Shown here: positions 8,840-18,400 of the stretch, piece after piece | How positions within the stretch are numbered: position 1 is the stretch's first letter | Layout: each line of letters starts with the position of its first letter | Assembly (NCBI RefSeq): GCF_000314005.1 | Contig: NZ_JH980292.1 | Location: 2,948,779 to 3,012,778, forward strand | Reading direction: 5' to 3' | DNA length: 64,000 nucleotides | Source of the DNA: Spirulina subsalsa PCC 9445 | GTDB lineage: Bacteria > Cyanobacteriota > Cyanobacteriia > Cyanobacteriales > Spirulinaceae | Program-made: the position numbers and the translations under genes | Notes under the pieces: generated by a model | The model's database searches: none | What the model was told of the DNA's origin: nothing | The model's input: only the letters and a program-made list of their open reading frames with translations

Positions 8840-9262
8840 AAGTTGTACAACATCACTCAGCAGTAAAACCGAGACGACTAAGAGAATAGTAGCGGCCGCT
8901 AAGTCCATTGTTTTGGGGGAAACGCGCTTGGCTAACCACCACCCCAAGAGACAACCGATTAAACTGGTGGCAATGAGTGCGATCGCTGCTCCCCCGAACA
9001 CAATCCAAGGGGCTTGAGATTCCGCACTCATCAACAAAGTAGCCAACTGGGTTTTATCCCCCATCTCAGCCAACAGAATCGTGATAAATGTGGCGTTAAA
9101 CGTTGCCCAGAAGCCCATAGAACGCCTTGTAATGGGTTTTAGGTCATTTTGATTCAAATTAGCTTTTTCTCGGCTAATGAGCGCCTCTGGATGCTTCTCT
9201 GTTAAAGGTTCAGTCGCAGTCACAATTGTCTTTGTCCTATCAGGGTTTGATGGTGATTTCAT
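8837..9262 (-). CDS. UPF0016/GDT1-family transporter, single-domain form
   Basis: The protein carries one UPF0016 signature, LLAEMGDKTQLATLLM, in its first membrane helix, then two more helices (around IVFGGAAIALIATSLIGCLLGWW and AAATILLVVSVLLLSDVV). UPF0016 proteins move Mn2+ or Ca2+; in cyanobacteria a two-domain member, Mnx, handles manganese. This one has half the usual domain content, so it must pair with itself or with another half-size protein, and no second copy is seen nearby. A ~45-residue polar extension precedes the first helix. ATG 9260-9262 is chosen over an upstream TTG. The stop codon lies at the edge of an STRR block. Confidence 0.8.
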   Translation of the reverse strand: MKSPSNPDRTKTIVTATEPLTEKHPEALISREKANLNQNDLKPITRRSMGFWATFNATFITILLAEMGDKTQLATLLMSAESQAPWIVFGGAAIALIATSLIGCLLGWWLAKRVSPKTMDLAAATILLVVSVLLLSDVVQL

Positions 9263-9313
9263 TGTGTCAAGGCAAGAGGCAAAAGGCAAGAGGGAACAGT
9301 AATCTACTTACCG

Positions 9314-9850
9314 TCACCCCCGTTCATCAAGGTAATATTTCCGGTGTTTGCGGTGAGAGGCTCGGAGGCGATAAAATAGCCGCACCGTAATACTATAACT
9401 CGCACAAGATACGACGACACCCATCACGAAACAGCCAAAAAACAAGCGTCCTGCCACATCTCCCCCCAGATCTAACAACTGTTCGAGAGACTGACCGCTA
9501 ATTTGACTGAAATCCATCGGTTCCCCCCCCAATAACCAACGGCCAATCCGGTAATTCATGGCAAATAGGGGAACATAGGTGAGGGGATTACTCACCCAAG
9601 TTCCCGCAGCGGCCGCAATTTTATTCCCTTGAACAAGAGTCGCTAGGAGTAAACCGATCAGAGTTTGTAGACCGAAAAGGGGGAAGAATCCAGAAAAGAC
9701 ACCCACGGCCACTCCTCTTGCGATCGCCTCGGGACTCCCCTGTAACCGGGCCAAGCGATAATACCAATACCGACCGCGACGCATCCACCAAGGTTGTAAG
9801 CGTTTAGTAGGTTTCATAAAGGGTTTGAACTCGGAGGAAGACTGCTGCAT
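9314..9850 (-). CDS. DUF2062 membrane protein
   Basis: The 178-residue protein has a basic N-terminus (WWMRRGRYWYYRLARLQGSPEAIARG). Then come the DUF2062 core VAVGVFSGFFPLFGLQTLIGLLLATL and GTWVSNPLTYVPLFAMNYRIGRWLLG, and a final membrane helix near FFGCFVMGVVVSC. DUF2062 proteins are inner-membrane proteins of unknown function, sometimes fused to glycosyltransferases. It lies 51 bases upstream of the UPF0016 gene on the same strand, so co-transcription is possible. Confidence 0.8.
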   Translation of the reverse strand: MQQSSSEFKPFMKPTKRLQPWWMRRGRYWYYRLARLQGSPEAIARGVAVGVFSGFFPLFGLQTLIGLLLATLVQGNKIAAAAGTWVSNPLTYVPLFAMNYRIGRWLLGGEPMDFSQISGQSLEQLLDLGGDVAGRLFFGCFVMGVVVSCASYSITVRLFYRLRASHRKHRKYYLDERG

Positions 9851-9926
9851 CGCTATGTTTAACCTTTGTTAGGGAAATCTAAAAATATTATGATCTAGCC
9901 TAGCGAAAATTCCCCCCATTCCACAG

Positions 9927-11033
9927 TTAGATTGTGACAGGGGATTCAATGTAGACCGTAGGATCTTGGGTGACGAACTCTAAACCATACCCAGCTAACT
10001 GTTTAGAAATATTTTCATTAGCTAGTTCAAGTAGACGCTTGCGTAATTGAATAGAATCTTCATTAGACCCGAGAATAAAAAAGGTCACTCTGGCACGAGT
10101 TCCGGGTTTTCCCTCAACTGAAACCAGACTAATTTTTGTACTACCGGGATCAATCCCTGTGATGCTATCTGTAGCCGCCTTAATAATTTGTTCTACCATA
10201 GCCTGTTCTTGCTCTTTTAGGAAGCGTAAAAAGTCCAAATAGAGCAAAACCATCACCTTTTTCCCCCTTGTGATATTTTCAATCTCCCAGTCCGCCAGTT
10301 TAGAATTGGGAATAATCATCAGGGTACTTTTCGCGGCCGTGCGGATTTTCGTGGATCTCAGACCAATAGACTCCACCCGGCCATAAATCCCATTAGGAAG
10401 GCGAATATATTCCCCGCGACTAAAAGGACGATCCAGATAAATCACCACGGTTCCGATCATTTGGGATAATGCGTTATTGGCCGCCAAACCAATGGCCCCA
10501 GCAATAAACCCCAAACTGGCCAGCAGTCCAAATAAATCAATGTTGCGAGTGCGTGCAAAGGCGATCGCGGCAAAAACCCCAATTAAAATATTCACCACCA
10601 GTTCAAAAGGTAACACCAACTCATCCGCCTCTAACCCCACACGCTGCATAAAACTAATCCCATATCCCCGCATCAATTGACGAAATAACCGCGACAGTAA
10701 CCACGCCACACTGATAGTAACCGCCAACTCCAGAAAGGGGAGAATAAAATTATAAACCGGGCGATATTCTTCCAACCAAACGAGGGAAAGATTGATTAAA
10801 ATTAAAGCCGTTGCCGTTTTTAATTCTCCCTGCAACGGTTGAGTCAGTGTCTCATAAATTTCTCGTCCCTGTTTCGGCAAAAAACGATAAAAAACAAGCC
10901 GCAACAGTTTAGGTCCAATATTCCCTAAGAGGATAGAGAGAAAAGCAAAAACGAGAAAGATCAAATAACTCGGTATATCTGATCCTTCCAGGTTGGGGAT
11001 AAAGTTAACGAAAAAATTGTAAATTTCACTCAT
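9927..11033 (-). CDS. MscS-family mechanosensitive channel (downstream copy)
   Basis: This 368-residue membrane protein has about four predicted helices. They are followed by the conserved MscS pore and beta domain: LGFIAGAIGLAANNALSQMIGTVVIYLDRPFSRGEYIRLPNGIYGRVESIGLRSTKIRT and LMIIPNSKLADWEIENIT. Such channels open under membrane tension and release solutes on osmotic downshock. It starts 5 bases after the stop of a close paralogue (11039-12136), with the same ending motif (..I(T/D)SP(V/I)TI). The pair looks like a tandem duplication read as one transcript, possibly giving mixed oligomers. Confidence 0.88.
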   Translation of the reverse strand: MSEIYNFFVNFIPNLEGSDIPSYLIFLVFAFLSILLGNIGPKLLRLVFYRFLPKQGREIYETLTQPLQGELKTATALILINLSLVWLEEYRPVYNFILPFLELAVTISVAWLLSRLFRQLMRGYGISFMQRVGLEADELVLPFELVVNILIGVFAAIAFARTRNIDLFGLLASLGFIAGAIGLAANNALSQMIGTVVIYLDRPFSRGEYIRLPNGIYGRVESIGLRSTKIRTAAKSTLMIIPNSKLADWEIENITRGKKVMVLLYLDFLRFLKEQEQAMVEQIIKAATDSITGIDPGSTKISLVSVEGKPGTRARVTFFILGSNEDSIQLRKRLLELANENISKQLAGYGLEFVTQDPTVYIESPVTI

Positions 11034-11038
11034 GACCT

Positions 11039-12136
11039 CTAGATTGTAATCGGTGAATCAACATTAATCGTGCGTTCTTCTAAGGCAAAGCCAATGCCGT
11101 ATTCTTTTAATTGTTTGGCGATATTTTGATTCGCAATATCCAGTAACTGGCGACGTAAATCCATTGAAACCTCCCCAGACCCTAAAATGAAGAAACTAAT
11201 CTGAGCTTGAGTAATCGCAACTTCTCCCTCTTGATAGGTATCGCTAAAATCAACCCCGGTACTACGGGGGTCAATACCAAAAATATCCCGGGTACTTTCG
11301 ACAATAATTTGTCGAATAAAAGCCTTTTCTGCTGATTCAATTTTGCGGTCAAAAGTAAGATAGAGTAACGAAATGACTTTTTTCGCCCCGGTAAAATTTT
11401 CAATACTCACCTGGGTTAACTGACTATTCGGGACAACGACTAAAGTTCCTTTACCAGAGGTACGGATTCGAGTGGAGCGTAATCCGATAGATTCTACCCG
11501 TCCAAAAATACCATCAGGTAAACCAATATAATCGTCAACAACAAAGGGACGATCTAAAAAAATTACAATTCCTCCTAATAATTGTTCGAGGGTTTTCTGC
11601 GCAGCAAAAGCAACAGCTAATCCCCCAACACCTAAACTTGCTAAAAGTCCTAAAATATTTAACTCGTGGGTTTGAGAAAAAATAATAGTAATGACAAAAA
11701 AAACTAAGCCATTAGCGGATATTTTGGCTAATATCAATAACTCACTATTAATTTTTCTCCGATTTTGAATCGCAATATCCAGCAAATAAATATCAAAAAA
11801 TCTGCCAAAAATACGAGATACTAGCCACCCCATAATCAAGGCAGTGATTAACCCCAAGAAGGTTTCTCCATAATCCCAGATAGGTTTAAGGGGGAGGGTT
11901 AATAAAATAATATCACTGGCGAGCAGGAAGAAAATGATCAAAAGGATATTTTGATCAGGAGCAACAATTTGTTGATAGGTGGTTTTCCATTGGGGGGAAA
12001 AAAGGTTTCTCAGTTGTTTGTTGATGCTATTGGCAATCAACAGGAGAACGAATAAGAGTAAAAGGGCAGCGAGGGCGAGTAAAGTGTAACTGATCAGGGA
12101 GCTACTCAGGGTAATTTCTGGTATTTTTTCTAACAT
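11039..12136 (-). CDS. MscS-family mechanosensitive channel (upstream copy)
   Basis: This 365-residue paralogue of the next gene has the MscS motifs LGLLASLGVGGLAVAFAAQKTLEQLLGGIVIFLDRPFVVDDYIGLPDGIFGRVESIGLRST and LVVVPNSQLTQVSIENFT. Its pore helix (GVGGLAVAFAAQ) is closer to the canonical MscS TM3 than that of the second copy (GAIGLAANNA), so gating or conductance may differ. The reading frame contains more A/T than its neighbour. The 5' side carries the 61-bp tandem repeats. Confidence 0.88.
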   Translation of the reverse strand: MLEKIPEITLSSSLISYTLLALAALLLLFVLLLIANSINKQLRNLFSPQWKTTYQQIVAPDQNILLIIFFLLASDIILLTLPLKPIWDYGETFLGLITALIMGWLVSRIFGRFFDIYLLDIAIQNRRKINSELLILAKISANGLVFFVITIIFSQTHELNILGLLASLGVGGLAVAFAAQKTLEQLLGGIVIFLDRPFVVDDYIGLPDGIFGRVESIGLRSTRIRTSGKGTLVVVPNSQLTQVSIENFTGAKKVISLLYLTFDRKIESAEKAFIRQIIVESTRDIFGIDPRSTGVDFSDTYQEGEVAITQAQISFFILGSGEVSMDLRRQLLDIANQNIAKQLKEYGIGFALEERTINVDSPITI

Positions 12137-12160
12137 CGTGTCAATTAGTGAGCAGTGAAG

Positions 12161-12393
12161 TTAAGGCTTTCCACCTAATGCGTTCAAAGGCAACTACAAA
12201 CGAAGAATTGTTATAGTCAAGTTAAGGGTTTACACCTAATGCGTTCAAGGGCAACTACAAACGAAGAATTGTTATAGTCAAGTTAAGGCTTTACACCTAA
12301 TGCGTTCAAGGGCAACTACAAACGAAGAATTGTTATAGTCAAGTTAAGGGTTTACATCTAATGCGCTCAAGGGCAACTACAAACGAAGAATTG
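12161..12393. repeat. Tandem repeat, 61-bp period, four copies
   Basis: Units begin at 12161, 12222, 12283 and 12344, the last about 50 bp long. Each holds a near-identical block around ACCTAATGCGTTCAA and CAACTACAAACGAAGAATTG. Units 1 and 3 begin TTAAGGCTTT; units 2 and 4 begin TTAAGGGTTT, so the array looks like a duplicated 122-bp dimer. The array directly precedes the mscS pair and ends in unique sequence. There are no spacers, so it is not a CRISPR array. Confidence 0.9.
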
Positions 12394-12551
12394 AGACTGG
12401 AATCCTACGAACTGACCTTTTATAGACCTTAGCACCAAATAACCTCGCTAGGGAGGTGATGGGGAAGGATAAATAAGGATAAATAAGGATAAATGAGGAG
12501 AACTGGCGACTGTCTTGGTGCAGAGAATTCGCTAAAATGCCAGTAATAGTT

Positions 12552-12861
12552 AGGGCTTGCTGTTCACTTCGTGACGCTCCGCGTTCGCGTTCGCGTTCGC
12601 GAAGCGTTGCGTAGCAAAGCGTTGCGTAGCAATATAACTCTACTCCGGGTGGGAAACAGGGAACGGGAAGGAACAGGGGGAATCGGAAAAAGGCAAGCCT
12701 TTTTGATGATTTATCCCTAAAACCTTGCAGTTTCTCGCTGTTAGAAGTCAAGGGAACAGGGAACAGGGGAAATTCAGGTTTTTGCCCTCAAGTCTATTTA
12801 ATTTGGTATAAACGGCTGAAAGTCCTAGTAACCCTCCTTAGAGGGATATTCAGCAGACCCT
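12552..12861. mobile_element. MITE-like element with 4-bp target duplication AGTT
   Basis: The left end reads AGGGCTTGCTG and the right end reads TATTCAGCAGACCCT, an imperfect inverted repeat. Both flanks are AGTT (12548-12551 and 12862-12865), fitting a 4-bp target-site duplication. The inside lacks a transposase. It contains a REP-like GCGTTCGCG/GCGTTGCGTAGCAAA array (12577-12632) and STRR heptamers. The same termini occur at 20537, 40166, 50607, 53035, 56582-56653, 59264 and 62180. Confidence 0.7.
12577..12632. repeat. REP-like GCGTTCGCG / GCGTTGCGTAGC array
   Basis: Three GCGTTC units in a row (CGCGTTCGCGTTCGCG) run into two GCGTTGCGTAGCAA units. Related sequence in inverted order occurs at 40411-40484. 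It is inserted in the MITE-like element and can fold into GC-rich hairpins. Confidence 0.7.
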
Positions 12862-12985
12862 AGTTAGGTGGGCTAGGGAACCGGGAACAGGGGAGAGGGG
12901 GAGTGGATAATGATTGCCTATTGCCTATTCCCGACTCCCAATTCCCTTAATTTCTAACGTTGGACTGTAACTTATGAATGCTCCG

Positions 12986-13007
12986 CCACCTGCGTTTCGC
13001 GAGGTGG
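12986..13007 (-). terminator. Hairpin downstream of argD
   Basis: CCACCT-GCG pairs with CGC-AGGTGG across a TTT loop with one bulged G, 23 bases past the argD stop. No clear U-run follows on the argD strand. It may be a processing or termination structure, or the right-end hairpin of a lost TnpB element, whose shape is similar. Confidence 0.35.
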
Positions 13008-13029
13008 GGGTGTCTACAAGGATTTAGAC

Positions 13030-14298
13030 CTACAAACGCGACAAAGCCCGCTCTAATTTATCCGTTGCCTCCTCGATTTCCTCCGCCGAAACAATCAGAG
13101 GAGGCACAAAACGCACCACTTGGGGACCTGCCGGAACCAATAATAAACCTTCCTCCATTGCCGCTTTAATAATCTCAATCGAAGAAACACTAGCCGTTGT
13201 TTGGAGTTCAATCCCGTTGATTAACCCCCATCCTCGCACCTCAGCAAACAGATGAGGCGTTTTGTGGGTCAGCGCCCGGAGATTTTTCCGCAACTGTTCT
13301 CCCCGCGCCTGGACATTTTGTATAATATTGTCCGCTAACAAAGTTTTCCCCACCGCCAAACCGACCGCACAAGCGAAAGGATTGCCCCCAAAGGTACTGG
13401 CATGATTTCCCGGTTCAAACAGATTACAGCTGTTTTTGCACATCATCGCCCCAATGGGAATCCCTCCGGCTAAACCCTTGGCACTGGTGAAAATATCCGG
13501 TTCAATGCCTAGATTTTCGTATCCCCAGAGTTTCCCGGTGCGTCCCATGCCCACTTGTACCTCGTCTAAAATGAGCAGTAAACCCACCTCATCGCAAATT
13601 TTGCGCACCCGCAGGAAATAATCTAAATCCCCCGGACGGACACCCCCCTCACCCTGTAAGGGTTCTAACATAATCGCCCCGACGCGACGGTTGCCCTCGT
13701 CGAGTTCCCCAATGGCATTTTCCAGCGCCTCAATGTCGTTATAGGGGACATACTCAAACCCCGGCATCAGGGGGTCAAAATCCTTTTGATATTTCGGTTG
13801 TCCTGTGGCGGTAATGGTGGCTAAGGTGCGACCGTGAAAACTGGCTTTCGCCGTCAAAATAACTGGGTACTGAATCTCTTGGACAACATGGGCATATTTG
13901 CGCGCCAATTTAATCGCCGCTTCGTTGGCCTCTGCCCCGGAATTACAGAAAAATACCTGATCGGCACAGGAATGATTTACAATCCATTCGGCCAGTTCTC
14001 CTTGTTCCCGAATGTAGTAGAGGTTAGAAACATGATGGAGTTTTTGGATTTGCTCCGTAACGGCTTGTACCATAGCCGGATGAGCATGGCCGAGGGTACA
14101 AGTGGCAATCCCGGCGACAAAATCTAAATAACTTTTTCCGTCAGTATCCCAGACGCGACAGCCTTCTCCCCGTTCTAGGGCAATGGGAAAGCGTCCGTAG
14201 GTGTTCATAACGTAGGTATTGAAGCGGTCTATCTCGAAGGGAGAATTTCCGGTAGAAGTGGGTACAGCAGGAGAAGGAATAAGAGTTTCTGGACTCAC
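13030..14298 (-). CDS. argD: Acetylornithine aminotransferase
   Basis: This is a full-length (422 residues) class III PLP aminotransferase. The PLP lysine is K274 in TSAKGLAGG, and the ring-stacking aspartate is D245 in LILDEVQVGMGRTG. The phosphate loop is FFCNSGAEANEAAIKLAR, and ATFGGNPFACAVGL is near residue 300. These, and the opening FNTYVMNTYGRFPIALERGEG, are typical of ArgD, which makes N2-acetylornithine in arginine synthesis. It is divergent from the potassium-channel gene at 14414; the 115-bp gap has a GATTTTA triplication near 14370. Confidence 0.92.
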   Translation of the reverse strand: MSPETLIPSPAVPTSTGNSPFEIDRFNTYVMNTYGRFPIALERGEGCRVWDTDGKSYLDFVAGIATCTLGHAHPAMVQAVTEQIQKLHHVSNLYYIREQGELAEWIVNHSCADQVFFCNSGAEANEAAIKLARKYAHVVQEIQYPVILTAKASFHGRTLATITATGQPKYQKDFDPLMPGFEYVPYNDIEALENAIGELDEGNRRVGAIMLEPLQGEGGVRPGDLDYFLRVRKICDEVGLLLILDEVQVGMGRTGKLWGYENLGIEPDIFTSAKGLAGGIPIGAMMCKNSCNLFEPGNHASTFGGNPFACAVGLAVGKTLLADNIIQNVQARGEQLRKNLRALTHKTPHLFAEVRGWGLINGIELQTTASVSSIEIIKAAMEEGLLLVPAGPQVVRFVPPLIVSAEEIEEATDKLERALSRL

Positions 14299-14413
14299 GG
14301 GCTAACTCCGTATTTTCATAATAATTTGGGTCTTTACCAAATGTTAAACGGAATCCTGCTGAGATTTGGGATTTTAGATTTTAGATTTTAGATTTCGGGG
14401 ATAGAACGACCTG

Positions 14414-15469
14414 ATGGCTCGGATTAGGAGGCAGGAAAAGCGGTTATGGCAGGAATTGTTAGGCGGAATCCTCGGGCTGGGGGGGGTTTTCTGTTTAGGG
14501 ATCTTTTGGTACTGGTATGTTGAGGGCTGGTCTTTAACGGAAGCGGCCTATATGACGATGATTACCTTGGCTACGGTGGGGTTTTCGGAGGTTCGACCCT
14601 TAGATGATCGCTCTCGTCTGTTTACGATGGTATTAATTCTATTGGGGATTATCTCCATTGGTTATATTGTTAACCGCTTTACGGAAGCCATTATCCAAGG
14701 CTATTTTCAAGAAAGAATTCGCGAGAGGCAGAAGAGACGCTTGATTGAGAGTTTCCAAGATCATTATATTATCTGTGGCTATGGGCGGATGGGTCATCAA
14801 GTTGCCCTGGAGTTTGCGGCGGAAAAAATTCCTTTTGTGATTGTAGATAGTGACCCAGAGTCGGTATCGGAAGCCCAACATGATGGTCACATGGCGGTAC
14901 AAGGGGATGCGACGCTGGATGATTGTTTGCTGGATGTGCGCATTGATCGGGCGGCTTGTTTGGTGGCGGCTTTGCCTTCGGATGCGGAAAATCTCTATAC
15001 GGTGCTGTCGGCTAAAACGTTGAATCCTCAACTGCGCACGATTGCCCGGGCGAATAATCAGGAGGCGGTTCTGAAGTTGAAGCGGGCGGGGGCGGATGCG
15101 GTGGTGTCGCCCTATATTACGGGGGGGCGACGGCTGGCGGCGGCGGCGTTACGGCCTCGGGTGATGGATTTTGTGGATGGGATTATTACGGGGGTTAATC
15201 GTTCGTTATATCTCGATGAGTTTTTGTTATCTTCTAATTCGGGGGGCTGTGTGGGGCAAACCCTGAGTGATACCAATTTACGGGCTTTGTCGGGGGCGTT
15301 GGTTTTGGCGATTCGGCGGGAGGATGGAACGTTAATCGGGGGGCCGACGGGGGACACGCGCTTGATGGAGGGGGATTTATTGATTTGTATGGGGACGGCG
15401 GAACAGTTGCGGACGTTGCGGCACTTGTTGGGGGGGACTCGTCCTTCTGGTCGGTGGTCTAAGGCTTGA
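14414..15469 (+). CDS. Two-TM potassium channel with RCK (TrkA-N/TrkA-C) domains
   Basis: A helix (residues ~16-35), a pore loop with filter TLATVGFSE, and a second helix (LFTMVLILLGIISIGYIVN) form a 2TM channel unit. A cytoplasmic RCK domain follows: Rossmann motif HYIICGYGRMGHQVALEF, then VQGDATLDD, then a TrkA-C part (VGQTLSDTNLRALSGALVLAIRREDG). This is the MthK/GsuK layout, where the RCK ring gates the pore on ligand binding. The filter has TVGFSE instead of the usual TVGYGD, seen in some prokaryotic channels. Its last 11 bases overlap the convergent gene at 15459. Confidence 0.85.
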   Translation: MARIRRQEKRLWQELLGGILGLGGVFCLGIFWYWYVEGWSLTEAAYMTMITLATVGFSEVRPLDDRSRLFTMVLILLGIISIGYIVNRFTEAIIQGYFQERIRERQKRRLIESFQDHYIICGYGRMGHQVALEFAAEKIPFVIVDSDPESVSEAQHDGHMAVQGDATLDDCLLDVRIDRAACLVAALPSDAENLYTVLSAKTLNPQLRTIARANNQEAVLKLKRAGADAVVSPYITGGRRLAAAALRPRVMDFVDGIITGVNRSLYLDEFLLSSNSGGCVGQTLSDTNLRALSGALVLAIRREDGTLIGGPTGDTRLMEGDLLICMGTAEQLRTLRHLLGGTRPSGRWSKA

Positions 15470-18400
15470 GGATTTGGGTGAAACTTAATAGGAGACGGGG
15501 ACAGGTGTTAATGGCCTGCTCGAATTTTTGCCGGGAGAGGAAGAGGACGGTGCAGGGGGTGGTGGCGATTGCTGCGCAACGCTGCGCGGATGCAAATTGT
15601 CGAGGAATGCCTGCTTTTTGGGGGGCGGGACTGTCATCAAACAGACTCATCTCACAAAAGGTTTGCCCCGGTGTAATCACCCTTTCTAGCACCCCAAACC
15701 CTTCTCCAACCCGCATTTCCACCCGCCCTGATTCTACGAGATATAGGCCGGGTTTGGAACTGTGGGAGGTGTAAATAATGCTGCTGGGGGTGTAACTTTT
15801 TTGATCCAAAATGGGGTTAATGGCGAGGAGTTCCTCTAAAAAGAGGTGGCGGAAAAAGGGGGTTTCTTTGAGGAAGAAGATTTGATGCAGAAACCAGTCA
15901 TTCTCTGGCAGGTTTTCTTGATAGCCCAAGGTTAGGGAGTGGGCTAAACGCTGAATCAGAGGATCTGGGTCGGTGAGGTATGATGTGGGGAGCAGGTGAC
16001 GGTATTGGGGCAGGTCTTGGGAGATGACAAATAAACCCCCAACCCGAATCCAACGATCCCGAGTGTCTAAGACCTCTTTCAGTAGGATTTCGGGTTCTAG
16101 TAAACGGTCGGAACGGGAGGGGAGATGATTTTCCAACAGGGGGACGAGGGGCAGGACAAAACGACGGTGTTTGAGGGAGAGTAGGGTTTCGACGGCATTG
16201 GCGCGTAAACGGGGGTCGGGGCTGTGGAGAATTTGCCGAATATCCCGCAGGGTACCTTCTCGATCTAAACAGGAGAGGAGGTATAAAACCCGGTGGAGGA
16301 GTCGTTGTTGATAGTCTTGAAGGATGACGGCTAATTGTTCCCACATGGGGGCATCTAGGGGCATTTGGGCTAACCAGCGCTCGGTTTGTTGTAGCAGTTG
16401 GTAGCGGGGTTTAAAGGACTGATAGAGGAGGTGGGTGGCTTGGGGGGTGCGTACTTTGGCGACACTGGCGATCGCGGCTTCTCGCACTTCGGGACGGGTG
16501 GCGTTTAGGTAAATATTGGCTACTTTTAACCCATCATTGCCATAACTGGCTAAGGCACTGGCCGCCCACATTCGCACATTTAAATCCTCGTTGTTGAGTC
16601 CGGTGGCAATGGCCAGGAGTAAATCGGGATGACGGATGATGCCGAGGAGTTTTAGTGCGATCGCCCGCACCAAACTATCAGACTCCGCCAAATAGGATTC
16701 CGCCCACTTCCCTAATGCCAAATCCCCCGGCCGCGCCAAGGTTGTTAAGGCTTCTAAACCCTGTCTAGTAATCTCTGTGGGGGTATCGGCTAATAACGTT
16801 TGCAGCAGGGGGACAAATTGGCGGTTCCCGGTTCGGCGAATAGTACGGATAATGGTCTGTTGGGTCGCGGTTTCTAAGGGAGAGAGCCACATTTCCTGAC
16901 AGATTTGTTGCAATTGGGCATCCCCACGCCCCACCGACGCAACACACACCAAGGCGCGGATTTGGGGGTTCACGGTGTCTAGCAATTGCTCTAATTCCGA
17001 CCGAGAAAAGGGATACTGACTGGCAATCAGGGCTTCTAGGGCTAAAAGGCACAAGTCGGGTTTTTCCCCCCTCAGCAAGGCCTGCACATACTGCACTATG
17101 TCCGGGCGGCGACTCTGACTTAAATAGGTTACTAGGACTTGACGGATTCTCTCATCTGTGGTATGCAGGAGGGGTTCAACGAGGGGCAGAAACTGCTGGC
17201 TGGCTTCAGCCCAGGTTGCCAATTCTAAGCCCAAAATCTGATCACTGCGTTCTTGACTCCTTAAGAGGTTTTGAATTTCTTCCCGGTAGGAACCAGGTAA
17301 ACGCAGGCCTTCCTGCACATCTTTGACCTTGACGACTCCAGTTCTTAACATGGTGAGTAAGGATTGCAGGTAACTTTTGCCCATGTGATAACGCAGGACA
17401 AAAAACGCTCCACTTAACACTAATCCCCCATAGCCCACCTGTAAGGGGGTTAAAAACAGTTGGGACAGTTGCAATAAAACCCCGGCCGTCGCTAATCCCA
17501 AGGCGAAAAATAACCCATTGCCAATCACTCGCACTCGCCCCACCAAAGCATAAGGCACCGCATTATAATTCAGGGACTGGATGGGTTGATTTAAACTGTC
17601 TTCAATGCCGTTAGTGTTTAAATTGGCAAAGACGGCCGTTCCTAAATTCCCTTGCCAGACTAATCCTCCAAAACTGGCTAAGGTGGTGAGGGGGTAAATT
17701 AAACTAATCCCTGTGACCCCTAATAGGCGAATTAAGGGCTTCGTCACGAGGGCTAATAACACCAAGGGTAAAACACTATTCACCACCCGCACTATGCCTA
17801 AAAAACGGGTTAAATCTTGGTCATCGGCAAAGGTTTGAGAGTAGATGCTGTAATACTCAAATTCAGCCAAACTGTAGAGCAAAATGAATAAAAAGGTACT
17901 ACTACAGAGAAAGGAAATAATCGGATATTGACGCAAGAGGTCGGGCAACTGGTTTAAACTCTTGAGTAGGGATTCTGGGGACTGAAGGTGGCAGACTTCG
18001 AGGGGGGTTTCTGTTTTCTCTAGATAGAACAGTTGACCGATCATGATCCCGTAACAGAGGGGTAGGTAGAGTAACACATCTTGGGGGGATACCCATGAGA
18101 CTAACCCACTGAGTAGGGCCCCGCCCAATAAACCGCCCACCGCGTTGGCCATGCGCAAAATGGGGGTGTAGCGCTTCCAGTCCAAACTGGTGAAATAATC
18201 GGAGACTAAACTGGGGAATAAAACCTCGGTCATGAGAATCCACTGCACATACAGCCCAATGTGGATGAGGTAATAAATGGGCAAAGTGTCCAGAGGCAGG
18301 AGAAACCAAGCGAGGAGACTAAAGGCAATAGCTACCCCTAATAATAGACGGCAGAGTTTGGGGCGGCTGGTGGTATCGACAATTTGGGAGAGTCCCCCGT

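Noticed and set aside
12161-12393. Possible CRISPR array
   Set aside because: The 61-bp units are directly adjacent with no variable spacers and no cas genes are nearby.
12377-12751. 124-codon minus-strand frame with an Arg-Glu run
   Set aside because: It reads through the tandem repeat edge, REP array and STRR block; the Arg-Glu run is the GCGTTC repeat in translation.
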